NCBI GenBank assembly: GCA_937951675.1 | Contig: CALFBI010000010.1 | Span: forward strand, 57,868-121,867 | Reading direction: 5' to 3' | From: an uncultured Verrucomicrobiales bacterium | Lineage (GTDB): Bacteria > Verrucomicrobiota > Verrucomicrobiia > Verrucomicrobiales > Akkermansiaceae | Length of the DNA stretch: 64,000 bases | Part shown: one piece after another, positions 16,757 to 25,582 of the stretch | How the letters are laid out: each line of letters opens with the position of its first letter | Position numbering within the stretch: the stretch's first letter is position 1 | Made by a program: the position numbers and the translations under genes | The notes under the pieces: generated by a model | Told to the model about the DNA's origin: nothing | Databases searched by the model: none | The model's input: only the letters and a program-made list of their open reading frames with translations

Positions 16757-19042
16757 ATGACATTCATCCGATTCTTTTTTCTTTCACTTTGCTTAGTGTT
16801 TCCGACACCTCTGTTGGCTCAAAAAGCAGAGGCTGCTGAGCTCGATCAGATTAATACTGGTTTAGAATTAGACCAATTTGTGGAACTACCCAATCCAGAG
16901 GCAATCTACCTTAAGCGAGAAGAGATGACCGAGATGCTTAATGCGGATGGCTTCGATATTGCGAACCTTTATTACAAATTGACGGGGAAAAGGGTTCTTG
17001 TCGCCACGGCGGCGTCTGAAATGGAAATGCGTTTTGTGCAGAGAGGTCCTTTGACGAACTCAGAGGCAGCGACTTTACTAGAAAAACGCGTTGTCATGGA
17101 AGGGTTGGCGTTCGTTCCAAGTGGCGTTAATGAGGTCAAACTCGTTTTACAGACAGGGCAAGGACCTACTGCAAATAATCAAGGTGTTCCAGTTATTACA
17201 GACCCAATGCTCGTGCCTCAAAATGACGATATTATTCAGTATGTGATGACCTTGAGCTACATTAAGCCAGAAGAAGCTCAGCGAACTTTTTCACAAGTGA
17301 TGCAACAAGGGGCAGCAGGGAAGATGGCGGCCGTCCCCAATGCTTCTTCTCTTATTATCACAGACTCGGCGGCCTTGATCCGTAAGATGATTGATCTTAA
17401 AGATAAAATCGATGTGCCTTCTGCTCAAATTGGCACGAAATTCGTGAAGCTTCTTTACGCTGACGCCGAAGTGGTCGCTGAGCGAATTAACGAAATCACT
17501 CAGCAGCAGTCTCAGCAACAAACAGCAGCAGGAGTTGTTAATGTGCCTTCAGGTAATACGACAGCTCCGCCATCCACTGGCTCGGCCGGAAGATCTCAAG
17601 GAGGAGGCAGTGAAGCCACTCCGATTCAAATTACCGCTCTTTCCCGAACAAATCGTATTTTTATGATGGGGCGTCCTCAGGAAATCAATTTTTATGAAGG
17701 TTTAATTCGTGAATTTGATGTGCCCGGTGACCAGAAAAACTTCTTACGCCGGAAGCTGAAGTTCCTCTCAGTATCTGATTTTATTCCGGTGGCTCAAGAT
17801 GCTTTGCAACGAATTTCAGATCAACCCACTGGGGGCGCTGGCGGCAATCGTTCTGCAGGAGCTTCTGCGAATCGAGGGAACTCTAATAATAGCGGAAACT
17901 CAGGAGGAGGTGCAGGGTCAGGAGGAGGCGCAGGAGGAATATTGAGTGACCCTAATACGACGACGGCTCCAGAATCAGCCGTGGTGGGGAAAACACTTCT
18001 CGTGGCAGATAATATTACTAATAGCATTGTTGTCCAAGGCCCGCCTCAAAGTATCAGCCTGATTGAGCAATTAATTAAAGAGCTCGATGTGAAAGCGGAT
18101 CAGGTTCTGATTTCAGCTTTGTTTGGGCAAATGAGTTATTCTGATTCAACCTCATTTTCGGCAGGGATTACGAAAGCTTTAGATGGTGGAGATAATACGA
18201 CTTTAGGTGGTTCTGGTGGTTTATTCTCAAACAGTGGTGGCGCTGCTCCTGGATTTAGTGATATCGCAGATTTCACAGCGGCGACCGGTCTGCCGGTGAG
18301 TCCTTTCGGTATCTATGGAAGATTTGGAAACAGCTGGAACGCGTCTTTGCAGGCCATTCAGACCAATTCTAATTTCAAGGTGATTTCTCGACCAACTGTT
18401 TACACTGCAAATAATCGATTGGCGTCCCTTTCATCAGGGGAAAGAATTGCCGTGCCATCCAACACCTTTACTTCGGGAGGAACAGGGGCCGCTAGTCAAA
18501 GCACGAATATTGAATACCAAGATGTTGAGCTAGTATTAGAAGTCGTTCCGCTTATTAATTCAGATGATGAAATCACACTCGATATTGCACTTTCAAGCGC
18601 TGAGGTGGGGGAGAACCGATCCATCGGAGCTCTAGAAGTTCCAGACATTTTGACTCGTGAATTGATTAATCATGTGACAGTGCCTAACCGAAATGTGGTG
18701 ATTTTAGGTGGCTTAATTCGCGACCGTATCCAGAAAACAGAAAGCAATATTCCCATTCTCGGAAGCATTCCATTGATTGGAAAACTTTTAGGAAGTAGTG
18801 ACGACCAGTCTGAAAAATCAGAACTTCTCGTCTTTATTCAACCTACAATTATCCGTAATGATTTAGATTTTGAGGGCAGTCAATCTGATGAACGTCGCCG
18901 TTATGAGCTAGCTCCCCGGAGTTTAGAGACGGCGCGTGGTCCTGAGAATGGTGCTAACATTTGGGATGAAGCTCCGGTGAAACCGAAAGCTAAAAGTAAG
19001 AATAGAAAGAGAAAGGCTTTTAAAAAGCAATACCGCCGTTAA
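16757..19042 (+). CDS. gspD: Type II secretion secretin GspD
   Basis: 761 residues. Signal peptide (about 1-21, ending PLLAQ). An N0-like domain (about 60-135), then N1-N3-like repeats such as the segment from YVMTLSYIKPEEAQ to SLIITDS. The C-terminal secretin core carries VPNRNVVILGGLI and IPILGSIPLIGKLLG and forms the outer-membrane gate. Two linkers are low-complexity, and one (about 350-395) is almost only Gly, Ser, Asn and Ala. The C-terminus ends in a Lys/Arg-rich tail. It closes the operon. The ATPase GspE, platform GspF and peptidase are not in the window, so the system must be completed from elsewhere. Confidence 0.93.
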   Translation: MTFIRFFFLSLCLVFPTPLLAQKAEAAELDQINTGLELDQFVELPNPEAIYLKREEMTEMLNADGFDIANLYYKLTGKRVLVATAASEMEMRFVQRGPLTNSEAATLLEKRVVMEGLAFVPSGVNEVKLVLQTGQGPTANNQGVPVITDPMLVPQNDDIIQYVMTLSYIKPEEAQRTFSQVMQQGAAGKMAAVPNASSLIITDSAALIRKMIDLKDKIDVPSAQIGTKFVKLLYADAEVVAERINEITQQQSQQQTAAGVVNVPSGNTTAPPSTGSAGRSQGGGSEATPIQITALSRTNRIFMMGRPQEINFYEGLIREFDVPGDQKNFLRRKLKFLSVSDFIPVAQDALQRISDQPTGGAGGNRSAGASANRGNSNNSGNSGGGAGSGGGAGGILSDPNTTTAPESAVVGKTLLVADNITNSIVVQGPPQSISLIEQLIKELDVKADQVLISALFGQMSYSDSTSFSAGITKALDGGDNTTLGGSGGLFSNSGGAAPGFSDIADFTAATGLPVSPFGIYGRFGNSWNASLQAIQTNSNFKVISRPTVYTANNRLASLSSGERIAVPSNTFTSGGTGAASQSTNIEYQDVELVLEVVPLINSDDEITLDIALSSAEVGENRSIGALEVPDILTRELINHVTVPNRNVVILGGLIRDRIQKTESNIPILGSIPLIGKLLGSSDDQSEKSELLVFIQPTIIRNDLDFEGSQSDERRRYELAPRSLETARGPENGANIWDEAPVKPKAKSKNRKRKAFKKQYRR

Positions 19043-19203
19043 GTGCTTATTGAGCCTCTTGGCAAAGAAGGGCAAAGGTATTTACTTCTGATTTGCTGAG
19101 AATAAGGCTTCTAAGGACTCTTTTTTCTCTTTTCGTTCATTTTAGAGCAAGGAGTGCTTGTCAGCACTTGGTATCACGATGTTAAAGTGGGTCTGATTAA
19201 GGA

Positions 19204-20607
19204 ATGATAAATAACATGGACGCTGTATCTACTGAAATTGACGAAACGCAACTCGAAGGGGAATATAAAAGTCTTTGGGTGAAAGCAAAGTCAGCAATTG
19301 AAGTTCAAAATGCTGCTTATGCGATCAGTATTATCCAAGCGATTTTAAAGAAGTATCCCGGCTTCGTCGATGGGCGCCGATTACTTCGTCAAAGCGAGGT
19401 AGGAATTACGGGTGCGAAGAAAAAGAAACAAGGTCTTTTCAGTGGAGGCGGACTTTCAAATATGAAGCTGCAGGGGCAGGCAAAAAAAGACCCGTTAGCT
19501 TCTTTAGAATTGATCGAGAAAGAACTCGTTGACGAACCTCTCGACCCTCATCTTAACGAAATTCTTCATGACACGGCAATGCGTCTCAATCTTTTAGAGA
19601 CGGCTGCTTTTGCTTTAGAAACGATCCGACAAGGAGCTCCTGAGCATACCAAACTTTTGCACCGACTTGCAGAGCATTACATGGCTCGTGACCTTCCCGA
19701 TAAAGCCTCGGAGGTGTATCGTGATATTGTCAAGCAGGACCCTTCCGATATGCATGCGGTGAAGGGTGATAAAGACGCTTCCGCTCGTGCTTCGATGCAG
19801 AGCCAAAACTGGTCGGAGGAAGCCGATATCAAGACTCTTTTGAAATCTCAGTCCGAATCCGAAGAGCTCGAAAATCAGAACCGAGCGGCCATGACGAAAG
19901 ACCAACTAAGAGAGAAAATAGCGACTCTCTTAGTAAAGTATAATGAGGACCAATACCATTTGGAGACGGTAAAAGAGCTCGGAAAAAGTTATGAGCAACT
20001 TGAGGAATGGGGGAATTGTTATACCTTTTATTCGTGGGGAGCTCAGATTTCCGAAGGGGATGTGGCATTAAAAAATAAGTCTTTGTTGATGAAAGATAAG
20101 GCTACCAATGAATATCTTTCTAATCTCGAAGCACAGGTGGAAGCGGACCCTGATAACGAGGAATTGAGTAATCAATTACTGGAAGCTCGCCGTGAACATT
20201 CGGCAGAGCGTTTAAAAGAGTGCCAAGAACGAGTCGAACAAAATCCAACCGACCCACAAGTGCGCTATGATTTAGGCAAAGCTTATTATGATTCGGCGAT
20301 GTATAGCGAAGCGATTCCTCACTTACAGCAAGCCACTCGGAATCCTCACATCCGGACCAAGGTGCTCCTTCTTCTAGGAAAAACTTTCGATGCCAAAGGG
20401 ATGACCGACCTCGCGATTAAACAATTCGAAGAAGCCATTCATGAATTAACGGCGATGGATAAAGTGAAAAAAGAATTACTCTATGAGCTAGGTCTTATTT
20501 TCGGCAAACAAGGGCATCCAGAAAAATCGATTGGAGCCTTCAAGCAAATTTATGAGGTCGACTACGGATATCGTGATGTTGCGGCACGAGTGGAAGGCTC
20601 CTATTAA
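19204..20607 (+). CDS. Tetratricopeptide-repeat protein
   Basis: 467 residues, no signal peptide, so probably cytoplasmic. TPR-like helix pairs recur, clearest at about 145-180 (LAEHYMARDLPDKASEVYRD), 340-375 (YDLGKAYYDSAMYSEAIPHL) and 375-440. The middle is charged and coiled. A Lys-rich, Gly-rich linker near residues 72-95 joins the N-terminal helices to the rest. The first ATG is at 19204. A second at 19216 has AAGGA 12 bases upstream and may be the real start. It follows the T2SS operon after 160 bases; TPR proteins scaffold complexes, but a link to secretion is only positional. Confidence 0.8.
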   Translation: MINNMDAVSTEIDETQLEGEYKSLWVKAKSAIEVQNAAYAISIIQAILKKYPGFVDGRRLLRQSEVGITGAKKKKQGLFSGGGLSNMKLQGQAKKDPLASLELIEKELVDEPLDPHLNEILHDTAMRLNLLETAAFALETIRQGAPEHTKLLHRLAEHYMARDLPDKASEVYRDIVKQDPSDMHAVKGDKDASARASMQSQNWSEEADIKTLLKSQSESEELENQNRAAMTKDQLREKIATLLVKYNEDQYHLETVKELGKSYEQLEEWGNCYTFYSWGAQISEGDVALKNKSLLMKDKATNEYLSNLEAQVEADPDNEELSNQLLEARREHSAERLKECQERVEQNPTDPQVRYDLGKAYYDSAMYSEAIPHLQQATRNPHIRTKVLLLLGKTFDAKGMTDLAIKQFEEAIHELTAMDKVKKELLYELGLIFGKQGHPEKSIGAFKQIYEVDYGYRDVAARVEGSY

Positions 20608-20634
20608 TCGGGAACAGATTAGCTTTCAAAACAC

Positions 20635-20667
20635 AAAAAACCGCTTCTGGAAGGAAGCGGTTTTTTA
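20635..20667. terminator. Bidirectional terminator between TPR gene and pheT
   Basis: A 7-bp GC stem (CCGCTTC at 20641-20647, complement at 20654-20660) is extended by six A on the left and six T on the right. It can stop the TPR gene (plus) and pheT (minus), whose ends face each other. Confidence 0.87.
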
Positions 20668-20712
20668 TTTAAGGGGTTTTGTAAGATTTTAATAATCTCC
20701 CAAGGACTCTCT

Positions 20713-23097
20713 TTATCGGTAGGAGATAGGGAGAGTCTTTTGCAAATGCTCTAAAATTTTAGCATGAACCTCGTCGACTTCTTTTCCTTTCAAGGTTCGG
20801 TCTGGTGATCGGTAAGTTAACGAGTAAGCGATTGATTTTCGGTCTACCGCTAATTTTTCACCACTAGGGTCTGTAAAGAGGTCGAAGCAGTAGTAACTTT
20901 CGAGAATCGCTTGGTTTGCCTTGAGAATGGCTTTTTCAATTTGAGCATTTTCAAGATCAGCGGGAGCTTCCATCGCAATATCCCGGCTTGATCCAGGGAA
21001 CTGGGGCAGCTCTTCAACTTGATCAATTCCAGTTCTAAGTTGCTGGAGTTTTTTGAGATCGAGTTCCGCAAGACAAACCGGCGTCTCAAAACTGAGCTCT
21101 CGGCATCTTGATGGAGAGAGGCGCGCAAAGATTCCGATTGGTTTTCCGTTTGCTAAGATATCAGCGGAGAGGACAAAGCCCTCGCGTTGACGCGGAGCGA
21201 GCTGAATAGAACTTTGAGGGAGAATAGATGCAATCACACCCTTAAGGTCATAGAGATCAATGGGAGTGGTTTTTTTGCCATGCCAATCAGAGGGGCGTCG
21301 ATCGCCAGCCATGAGGATGGCGAGAGTATCAGTCTCAAGATCTTTGGCTTTTCCTCCACCCGCATTGCGGAAGGTTCGACCCATTTCAAAAAACCGAAGG
21401 GAAGAGGCGCCCTGGCACGCATTTCGTTCCGCCACTGTAATGAGTCCAGGCGTGAGACTAGGGCGCATCACCGCATGATCTTCGCTCAGAGGGAGAGAGA
21501 CTCGGATCACATCGCCCTCTTGGAGTGGGCGAAGCGGGAGGCAGTCGTGAAGCTGGGTATCAGAAATCAGTTTGATCGTTTGGGCTTCATAGAACCCAAG
21601 GGAGGCGAGTTGTCGACGCATCGACATTTGGGCATCGTAAGCGCGATCAATATCATTTTCTTCGGAATAAGAGCCAAGGAGACGAGAAGGCACATTATTA
21701 AGTCCATGGACGCGTGCGATTTCTTCAACCAAGTCGACATGACGCTGGAGGTCTCCTCGATAACTCGGGATATCCCAAGTCGTGGGATTGATTTTAGAGA
21801 GACCTAAGCTCGTGAGAATCGCTTCAGCCTCTTCGAGAGAGATCGAGTGGTCCATGAGTTGCGCAAGGCGCGCATGATCGAGTTCAACGGGCTGGGTCAC
21901 GGTTGGGACTTCTCCTGAAATGAGCGTTGTTGGCTCGACCTTTCCTCCAGTGAGTTCACAGATGAGTTTTACTGCGAGGGCAGATCCTGCGAGGACGCCT
22001 TTGGGATCGACTCCACGTTCGAACCGGTAAGAGGAATCTGAACTTAAGATCAAGCGCCGAGAAGTTCGTCGGATTTCGGATGGCGCAAAATAGGCCGACT
22101 CCAGAATGAGGTCAGTCGTTTCATTCGTCACACCAGAATCAAACCCTCCCATGACTCCCGCAATGGCGTGGGCCTTACCAGCCTGGTCTGCGATGATGAG
22201 GTCGTCGCTTTGCAGAAGGTATTCGTTTTCATCTAAGGCTTTGATTTTTTCACCTTCAGAGGCAAGGCGGATCTGGATTCCTTGATTGATTTTCGCAGCA
22301 TCAAAGGCATGAAGCGGTTGTCCCATTTCGTGGAGAACGTAATTCGTGATATCGACGACACTATTGATAGGGCGAAGTCCAATACTCTCGAGTTTGGTTC
22401 GAAGCCATTCAGGGCTTTCATTCACTTTCGCTCCTGAGATACGAATGGCACTGTAAAAAGGGCAGCGTTCAGGAGAGTCATTCTGAATGAAGGAGCTCGT
22501 TTCCTGAGGAGCAGGAGAGGGAATAGTCGGAAGACTGAGCTGAAGTTTCGCTAAAGCTCCGAGCTCTCGTGCCATTCCAGAGTGACTGAGGAGGTCGGGG
22601 CGGTTTGGGGTGACTTCGATCTCGATGATCGTATCATTTGCGTAGAGCTCTTTGAGCGGTGTTCCAACCACGCTATCTGGAGGAAGGATCATGAGGCCGT
22701 CGTTGTCTTTCGGTAGTCCGATTTCATCAGCTCCACAAAGCATCCCGCCGGATTCAACTCCACGAAGTTTCCCTTTTTTAATTTCCCAATTACCAGGGAG
22801 GACCGCGCCCGGAAGCGCGCAAGGAACCTTATCCCCAATCTGGTAGTTCTGGGCACCACAGACGATTTGGTGAAGAGATTCTGTGCCCGCATCGACTTGG
22901 CAAATTTTAAGCCGGTCAGCGTCAGGGTGCTGAGTGGCTTCTTTAATTTGCGCTACCACGACAAGGTTCGTAGAAAGTCCTTTTTCTTGGATGCCTTCGA
23001 CTTCGATTCCGGCAAAGGTCAAGAGGTCTGAAAGTTCATCGAGAGAATGCTGCGAGAGGTCGAGCCGTTCCGCGAGCCAATTAAATGAGGTTAACAT
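20713..23097 (-). CDS. pheT: Phenylalanine-tRNA ligase, beta subunit
   Basis: 794 residues, the usual bacterial length. It is the large subunit of the alpha2-beta2 enzyme that charges tRNA-Phe. Seen in order: an EMAP/tRNA-binding domain (about 40-150, with VVVAQIKEATQHPDADRL), B3/B4 editing domain (about 200-400, with HEMGQPLHAFDA), B5 domain, catalytic-like core, and the C-terminal ferredoxin-fold anticodon-binding domain (SYRSPDRTLKGKEVDEVH). It starts 19 bases after pheS on the same strand. Confidence 0.96.
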   Translation of the reverse strand: MLTSFNWLAERLDLSQHSLDELSDLLTFAGIEVEGIQEKGLSTNLVVVAQIKEATQHPDADRLKICQVDAGTESLHQIVCGAQNYQIGDKVPCALPGAVLPGNWEIKKGKLRGVESGGMLCGADEIGLPKDNDGLMILPPDSVVGTPLKELYANDTIIEIEVTPNRPDLLSHSGMARELGALAKLQLSLPTIPSPAPQETSSFIQNDSPERCPFYSAIRISGAKVNESPEWLRTKLESIGLRPINSVVDITNYVLHEMGQPLHAFDAAKINQGIQIRLASEGEKIKALDENEYLLQSDDLIIADQAGKAHAIAGVMGGFDSGVTNETTDLILESAYFAPSEIRRTSRRLILSSDSSYRFERGVDPKGVLAGSALAVKLICELTGGKVEPTTLISGEVPTVTQPVELDHARLAQLMDHSISLEEAEAILTSLGLSKINPTTWDIPSYRGDLQRHVDLVEEIARVHGLNNVPSRLLGSYSEENDIDRAYDAQMSMRRQLASLGFYEAQTIKLISDTQLHDCLPLRPLQEGDVIRVSLPLSEDHAVMRPSLTPGLITVAERNACQGASSLRFFEMGRTFRNAGGGKAKDLETDTLAILMAGDRRPSDWHGKKTTPIDLYDLKGVIASILPQSSIQLAPRQREGFVLSADILANGKPIGIFARLSPSRCRELSFETPVCLAELDLKKLQQLRTGIDQVEELPQFPGSSRDIAMEAPADLENAQIEKAILKANQAILESYYCFDLFTDPSGEKLAVDRKSIAYSLTYRSPDRTLKGKEVDEVHAKILEHLQKTLPISYR

Positions 23098-23116
23098 GAG
23101 TCAAAAAAAGAAAGAG

Positions 23117-24136
23117 TTAAGCAAATTGAGAAAGGAAACGGGTATCGTTTTCAATAAGGCGCCGGATATCACGAATGCCCCATTCGATCATAGCCAAGCG
23201 GTCAAGACCCATGCCAAAAGCAAACCCTGTCACCTTCTCTGGAAGAAGTGTTTCATCCCCGCGCCGTAAACTCATCGAAGAGAAGACAGCCGGGTCAACC
23301 ATGCCGCAACCAGCGACTTCGATCCACTTAGGCTCGTGCCCTTTGACGTGGAGTTTGATGTCGATTTCGAAGCTAGGTTCGGTGAAAGGGAAAAAATGAG
23401 GGCGGAAGCGAATTTCCGTTTTCTCTCCGAAAAGAGATTGGAAAAAGTATTCTAACGTGCCTTTGAGATCCGAGAGTCTCACATCTTTGTCTACATAAAG
23501 ACCTTCCAGTTGGTTGAAGACGGAAAGGTGCGTTGCATCGATCTCGTCCCGGCGATAAGCCGATCCAGGGGCGATAATACGGATCGGCATTTGCTTGGCT
23601 TTCTCCATAGTGCGGATTTGGACACTAGAGGTATGGGTGCGGAGTAACTTGCCGCTGTCGAAATAAAAGGTGTCTTTTTCGTTGCGAGCGGGATGATCTG
23701 CGGGGGTATTCAGAGCGTCGAAGCAATGAAATTCGGTTTCAATTTCAGGGCCTTCCGCGAGACTAAATCCGAGACGGCGGAGAATTTGAATGGCACGGTC
23801 TCTAATGAGGGTGAGGGGATGAAGTCCTCCAGCAGGGAGACAATACCCAGGCATGGTGAGGTCGATTCCAGCTAAGAGTTTGGCGTCAGCTTGTGACTGA
23901 AGTTCCTCTGTTTTATTCTCCAGCGCGGCCGTGATTGTTTGCCGCGTTTCGTTAAGAGCCTGTCCCATTGCAGGTTTCTCCTCTTTCGGGAGATCTTTCA
24001 TACAGGACGAGGCTACCGTTAAGCGGCCCTTTTTACCTAAGAAAGTGACCCGAGCCTCATCAAGGGTTCGGTCATCATGGGCTGCCGCAATCGCGGTGAG
24101 GGCCTCGGTTTGAATGGCAGCGAGTTCTTCTGTCAT
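23117..24136 (-). CDS. pheS: Phenylalanine-tRNA ligase, alpha subunit
   Basis: 339 residues from the ATG at 24136; a GTG two codons earlier is possible. It is the catalytic subunit of PheRS: an N-terminal helical coiled coil that grips tRNA (1-90), then the class II aminoacyl-tRNA synthetase core with motif 2 (around YRRDEIDATH) and motif 3 (GFAFGMGLDRLAM). The family segment PGYCLPAGGLHPLT begins the core. It lies in a minus-strand run downstream of rpmI, rplT and a zinc-ribbon gene, and is followed directly by pheT. Confidence 0.96.
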   Translation of the reverse strand: MTEELAAIQTEALTAIAAAHDDRTLDEARVTFLGKKGRLTVASSCMKDLPKEEKPAMGQALNETRQTITAALENKTEELQSQADAKLLAGIDLTMPGYCLPAGGLHPLTLIRDRAIQILRRLGFSLAEGPEIETEFHCFDALNTPADHPARNEKDTFYFDSGKLLRTHTSSVQIRTMEKAKQMPIRIIAPGSAYRRDEIDATHLSVFNQLEGLYVDKDVRLSDLKGTLEYFFQSLFGEKTEIRFRPHFFPFTEPSFEIDIKLHVKGHEPKWIEVAGCGMVDPAVFSSMSLRRGDETLLPEKVTGFAFGMGLDRLAMIEWGIRDIRRLIENDTRFLSQFA

Positions 24137-24275
24137 AAGCACAGAAGCGAAATATAAGGAACGGAGCGGAAGATAAAGGAAAAGTAATCGATTTTATGTG
24201 AAATCGTTCCGCAAGCTCGTCTTAAGCCTTAAAATAAGGAAGAAAAAGTTCACAGAAGGTGTGCTGACCAGCGTC

Positions 24276-24491
24276 TTAAGATTTGAAAAAGTTTTTGAGG
24301 GAACCAATGAGGTTTCTTTTTCTATTTTTCGAAGCTTGAGGAATATTTGTTTCCCTTCCGACATCCGCTTTCGAAGCTCTGGGAAGTTTAAATGATTGAT
24401 CACAATGGGGACACTTTGCCTCTTTTTCATTGTAGGCAGAAGGGATGACCACATTTCCAGGGCAATGAGGGCAAGAAACAGCAATACTCAT
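24276..24491 (-). CDS. Small zinc-ribbon protein
   Basis: 71 residues. Two knuckles, CPHC (residues 7-10) and CPHC (27-30), spaced by 16 residues, form a zinc ribbon like those at the start of MJ0042/zinc-finger-domain proteins. The remaining 40 residues are Lys/Arg/Ser-rich and end in the amphipathic LIGSLKNFFKS, which could touch a membrane or protein. Its place between rplT and pheS on the same strand suggests co-expression with translation genes. The rplT terminator at 24630 separates it from rplT, so it may have its own promoter. Function unknown. Confidence 0.72.
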   Translation of the reverse strand: MSIAVSCPHCPGNVVIPSAYNEKEAKCPHCDQSFKLPRASKADVGRETNIPQASKNRKRNLIGSLKNFFKS

Positions 24492-24627
24492 GCTATAGAA
24501 ATACGTTTATTCAGACAAGAAGTCGAGAAGAGAATTGAAAATGAAAGGGGGGGGCTGTTTTTCGGTGATTAGATAGACGGAGAGGCCCTCAAGGTTACTT
24601 TCTAGCAAAGCTCAGCAGAGAGAATAA

Positions 24628-24658
24628 AAAAACCGAGCTTCAAAAAGAAGCTCGGTTT
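24628..24658 (-). terminator. Terminator after rplT
   Basis: A perfect 12-bp stem (AAACCGAGCTTC at 24630-24641, complement at 24647-24658) with a 5-base loop. The minus-strand flank is TTTTATT. It lies about 40 bases past the rplT stop, ahead of the zinc-ribbon gene. Confidence 0.8.
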
Positions 24659-24699
24659 GAATTTTTTCAAAGAGAGAACTAAATCCTCTCTCGTTGACT

Positions 24700-25080
24700 T
24701 TAAGCAGCCGCTTGAGCGCGTTTTGCTTCGAGTGCTGTTTTCGCTTGATTAACAACGGCCTCAAATGCAGGGAAGTCGTGCACTACGAGGTCAGCAAGAA
24801 TCTTACGATCAACTTCGATTTCGGCGGCTTTGCAACCTTCGATGAAGCGACTGTAGGTGATGTCTTGTGTTGAGAGTCCAGCACTGATGCGCTGAATCCA
24901 GAGGCGACGGAATTGTCCTTTACGCTTCTTACGGTCACGATACTCGTATTGACGAGCTTTGTAGACGGCGTCCTTAGCGTAACGAAACAACTTCGAACGG
25001 AAGCCGCGAAAACCTTTGGCACGCTTAAGAATGCGCTTCCGGCGTTTGCGACTTGCTGGGCTGTTAGTTGCTCTTGGCAT
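24700..25080 (-). CDS. rplT: Ribosomal protein L20
   Basis: 126 residues. It binds 23S rRNA early in assembly of the large subunit. The basic N-terminal extension (RKRRKRILKRAKGFRG) and the WIQRISAGLS and YSRFIEGCKAA segments are diagnostic. It follows rpmI on the same strand after 168 bases and ends in its own terminator. The usual upstream infC is not adjacent. The short C-terminal Ala/Lys/Arg tail slightly exceeds the common 117-119 residues. Confidence 0.97.
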   Translation of the reverse strand: MPRATNSPASRKRRKRILKRAKGFRGFRSKLFRYAKDAVYKARQYEYRDRKKRKGQFRRLWIQRISAGLSTQDITYSRFIEGCKAAEIEVDRKILADLVVHDFPAFEAVVNQAKTALEAKRAQAAA

Positions 25081-25248
25081 GTTCTTTTTTTTCGGTGAAC
25101 AAACTGTTGTTATTTTTTCCTCCCATCGTCTCGTTTGTTCTTATCCAAGCTCATTTAAGCTGGCAGGCGATGTAGAGGCTATTCGTGATGCGAATAGGGT
25201 CGTGAGCGAGTCACAACACTTCTTGTCTTAGGTTCAACGCTTAATAAA

Positions 25249-25458
25249 TTAAGCGAATGGAAGGTTCTCTTTAACCGCCTTGATGTTGGCGCTTGAAACG
25301 AGGGTTGCCTTGCCGAGATTACGTTTCCGTTTTCGGCCCTTCTTTTGGAGAAGGTGACGTTTCCCTTGCTTACGGCGGAGAACTTTACCTGAACCAGTAA
25401 CTTTGAAGCGTTTTGCAACTGCTTTTCGTGTTTTGGCTTTTCCTGATACTCTTGCCAT
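25249..25458 (-). CDS. rpmI: Ribosomal protein L35
   Basis: 69 residues, highly basic, with the L35 pattern: KTRKAVAKRFKVTGSGKV near the start, the central KRHLLQKK, and a C-terminal NIKAVKENLPF. It is a large-subunit protein, usually between infC and rplT. Here rplT follows but infC is absent, and lexA diverges upstream. Confidence 0.96.
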   Translation of the reverse strand: MARVSGKAKTRKAVAKRFKVTGSGKVLRRKQGKRHLLQKKGRKRKRNLGKATLVSSANIKAVKENLPFA

Positions 25459-25529
25459 GGGGGCGAGAAGGTATCTGCATCTTTAGGAATGACAAGGTCC
25501 AAATGCCTCTTTATTACAAAAAATAAATC

Positions 25530-25557
25530 TTGTTTAAAGAGTTCTTATGATTACTAT
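25530..25557 (+). promoter_or_regulatory. Candidate lexA promoter
   Basis: TTGTTT (25530-25535) and TACTAT (25552-25557) are separated by 16 bases, a plausible sigma-70-type pair ending 25 bases before the lexA ATG. The candidate LexA box overlaps the -10 element, as expected of a self-repressing promoter. Confidence 0.4.
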
Positions 25558-25568
25558 TCTTTAGAACA
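25555..25568 (+). promoter_or_regulatory. Candidate LexA-binding box
   Basis: TATTC-TTTA-GAACA is an inverted repeat of five-base arms with a four-base gap. It differs at one position from TGTTC-N4-GAACA, the LexA motif I recall being reported for Verrucomicrobia. It lies 15 bases before the lexA start and overlaps the predicted -10 element. Confidence 0.5.
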
Positions 25569-25582
25569 CCTTAAAAGTTCTT

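Noticed and set aside
19153..19168. Hairpin AGTGCT-TGTC-AGCACT before the TPR gene
   Set aside because: The stem is only 6 bp and has no T-run; terminator or regulator role unsupported.
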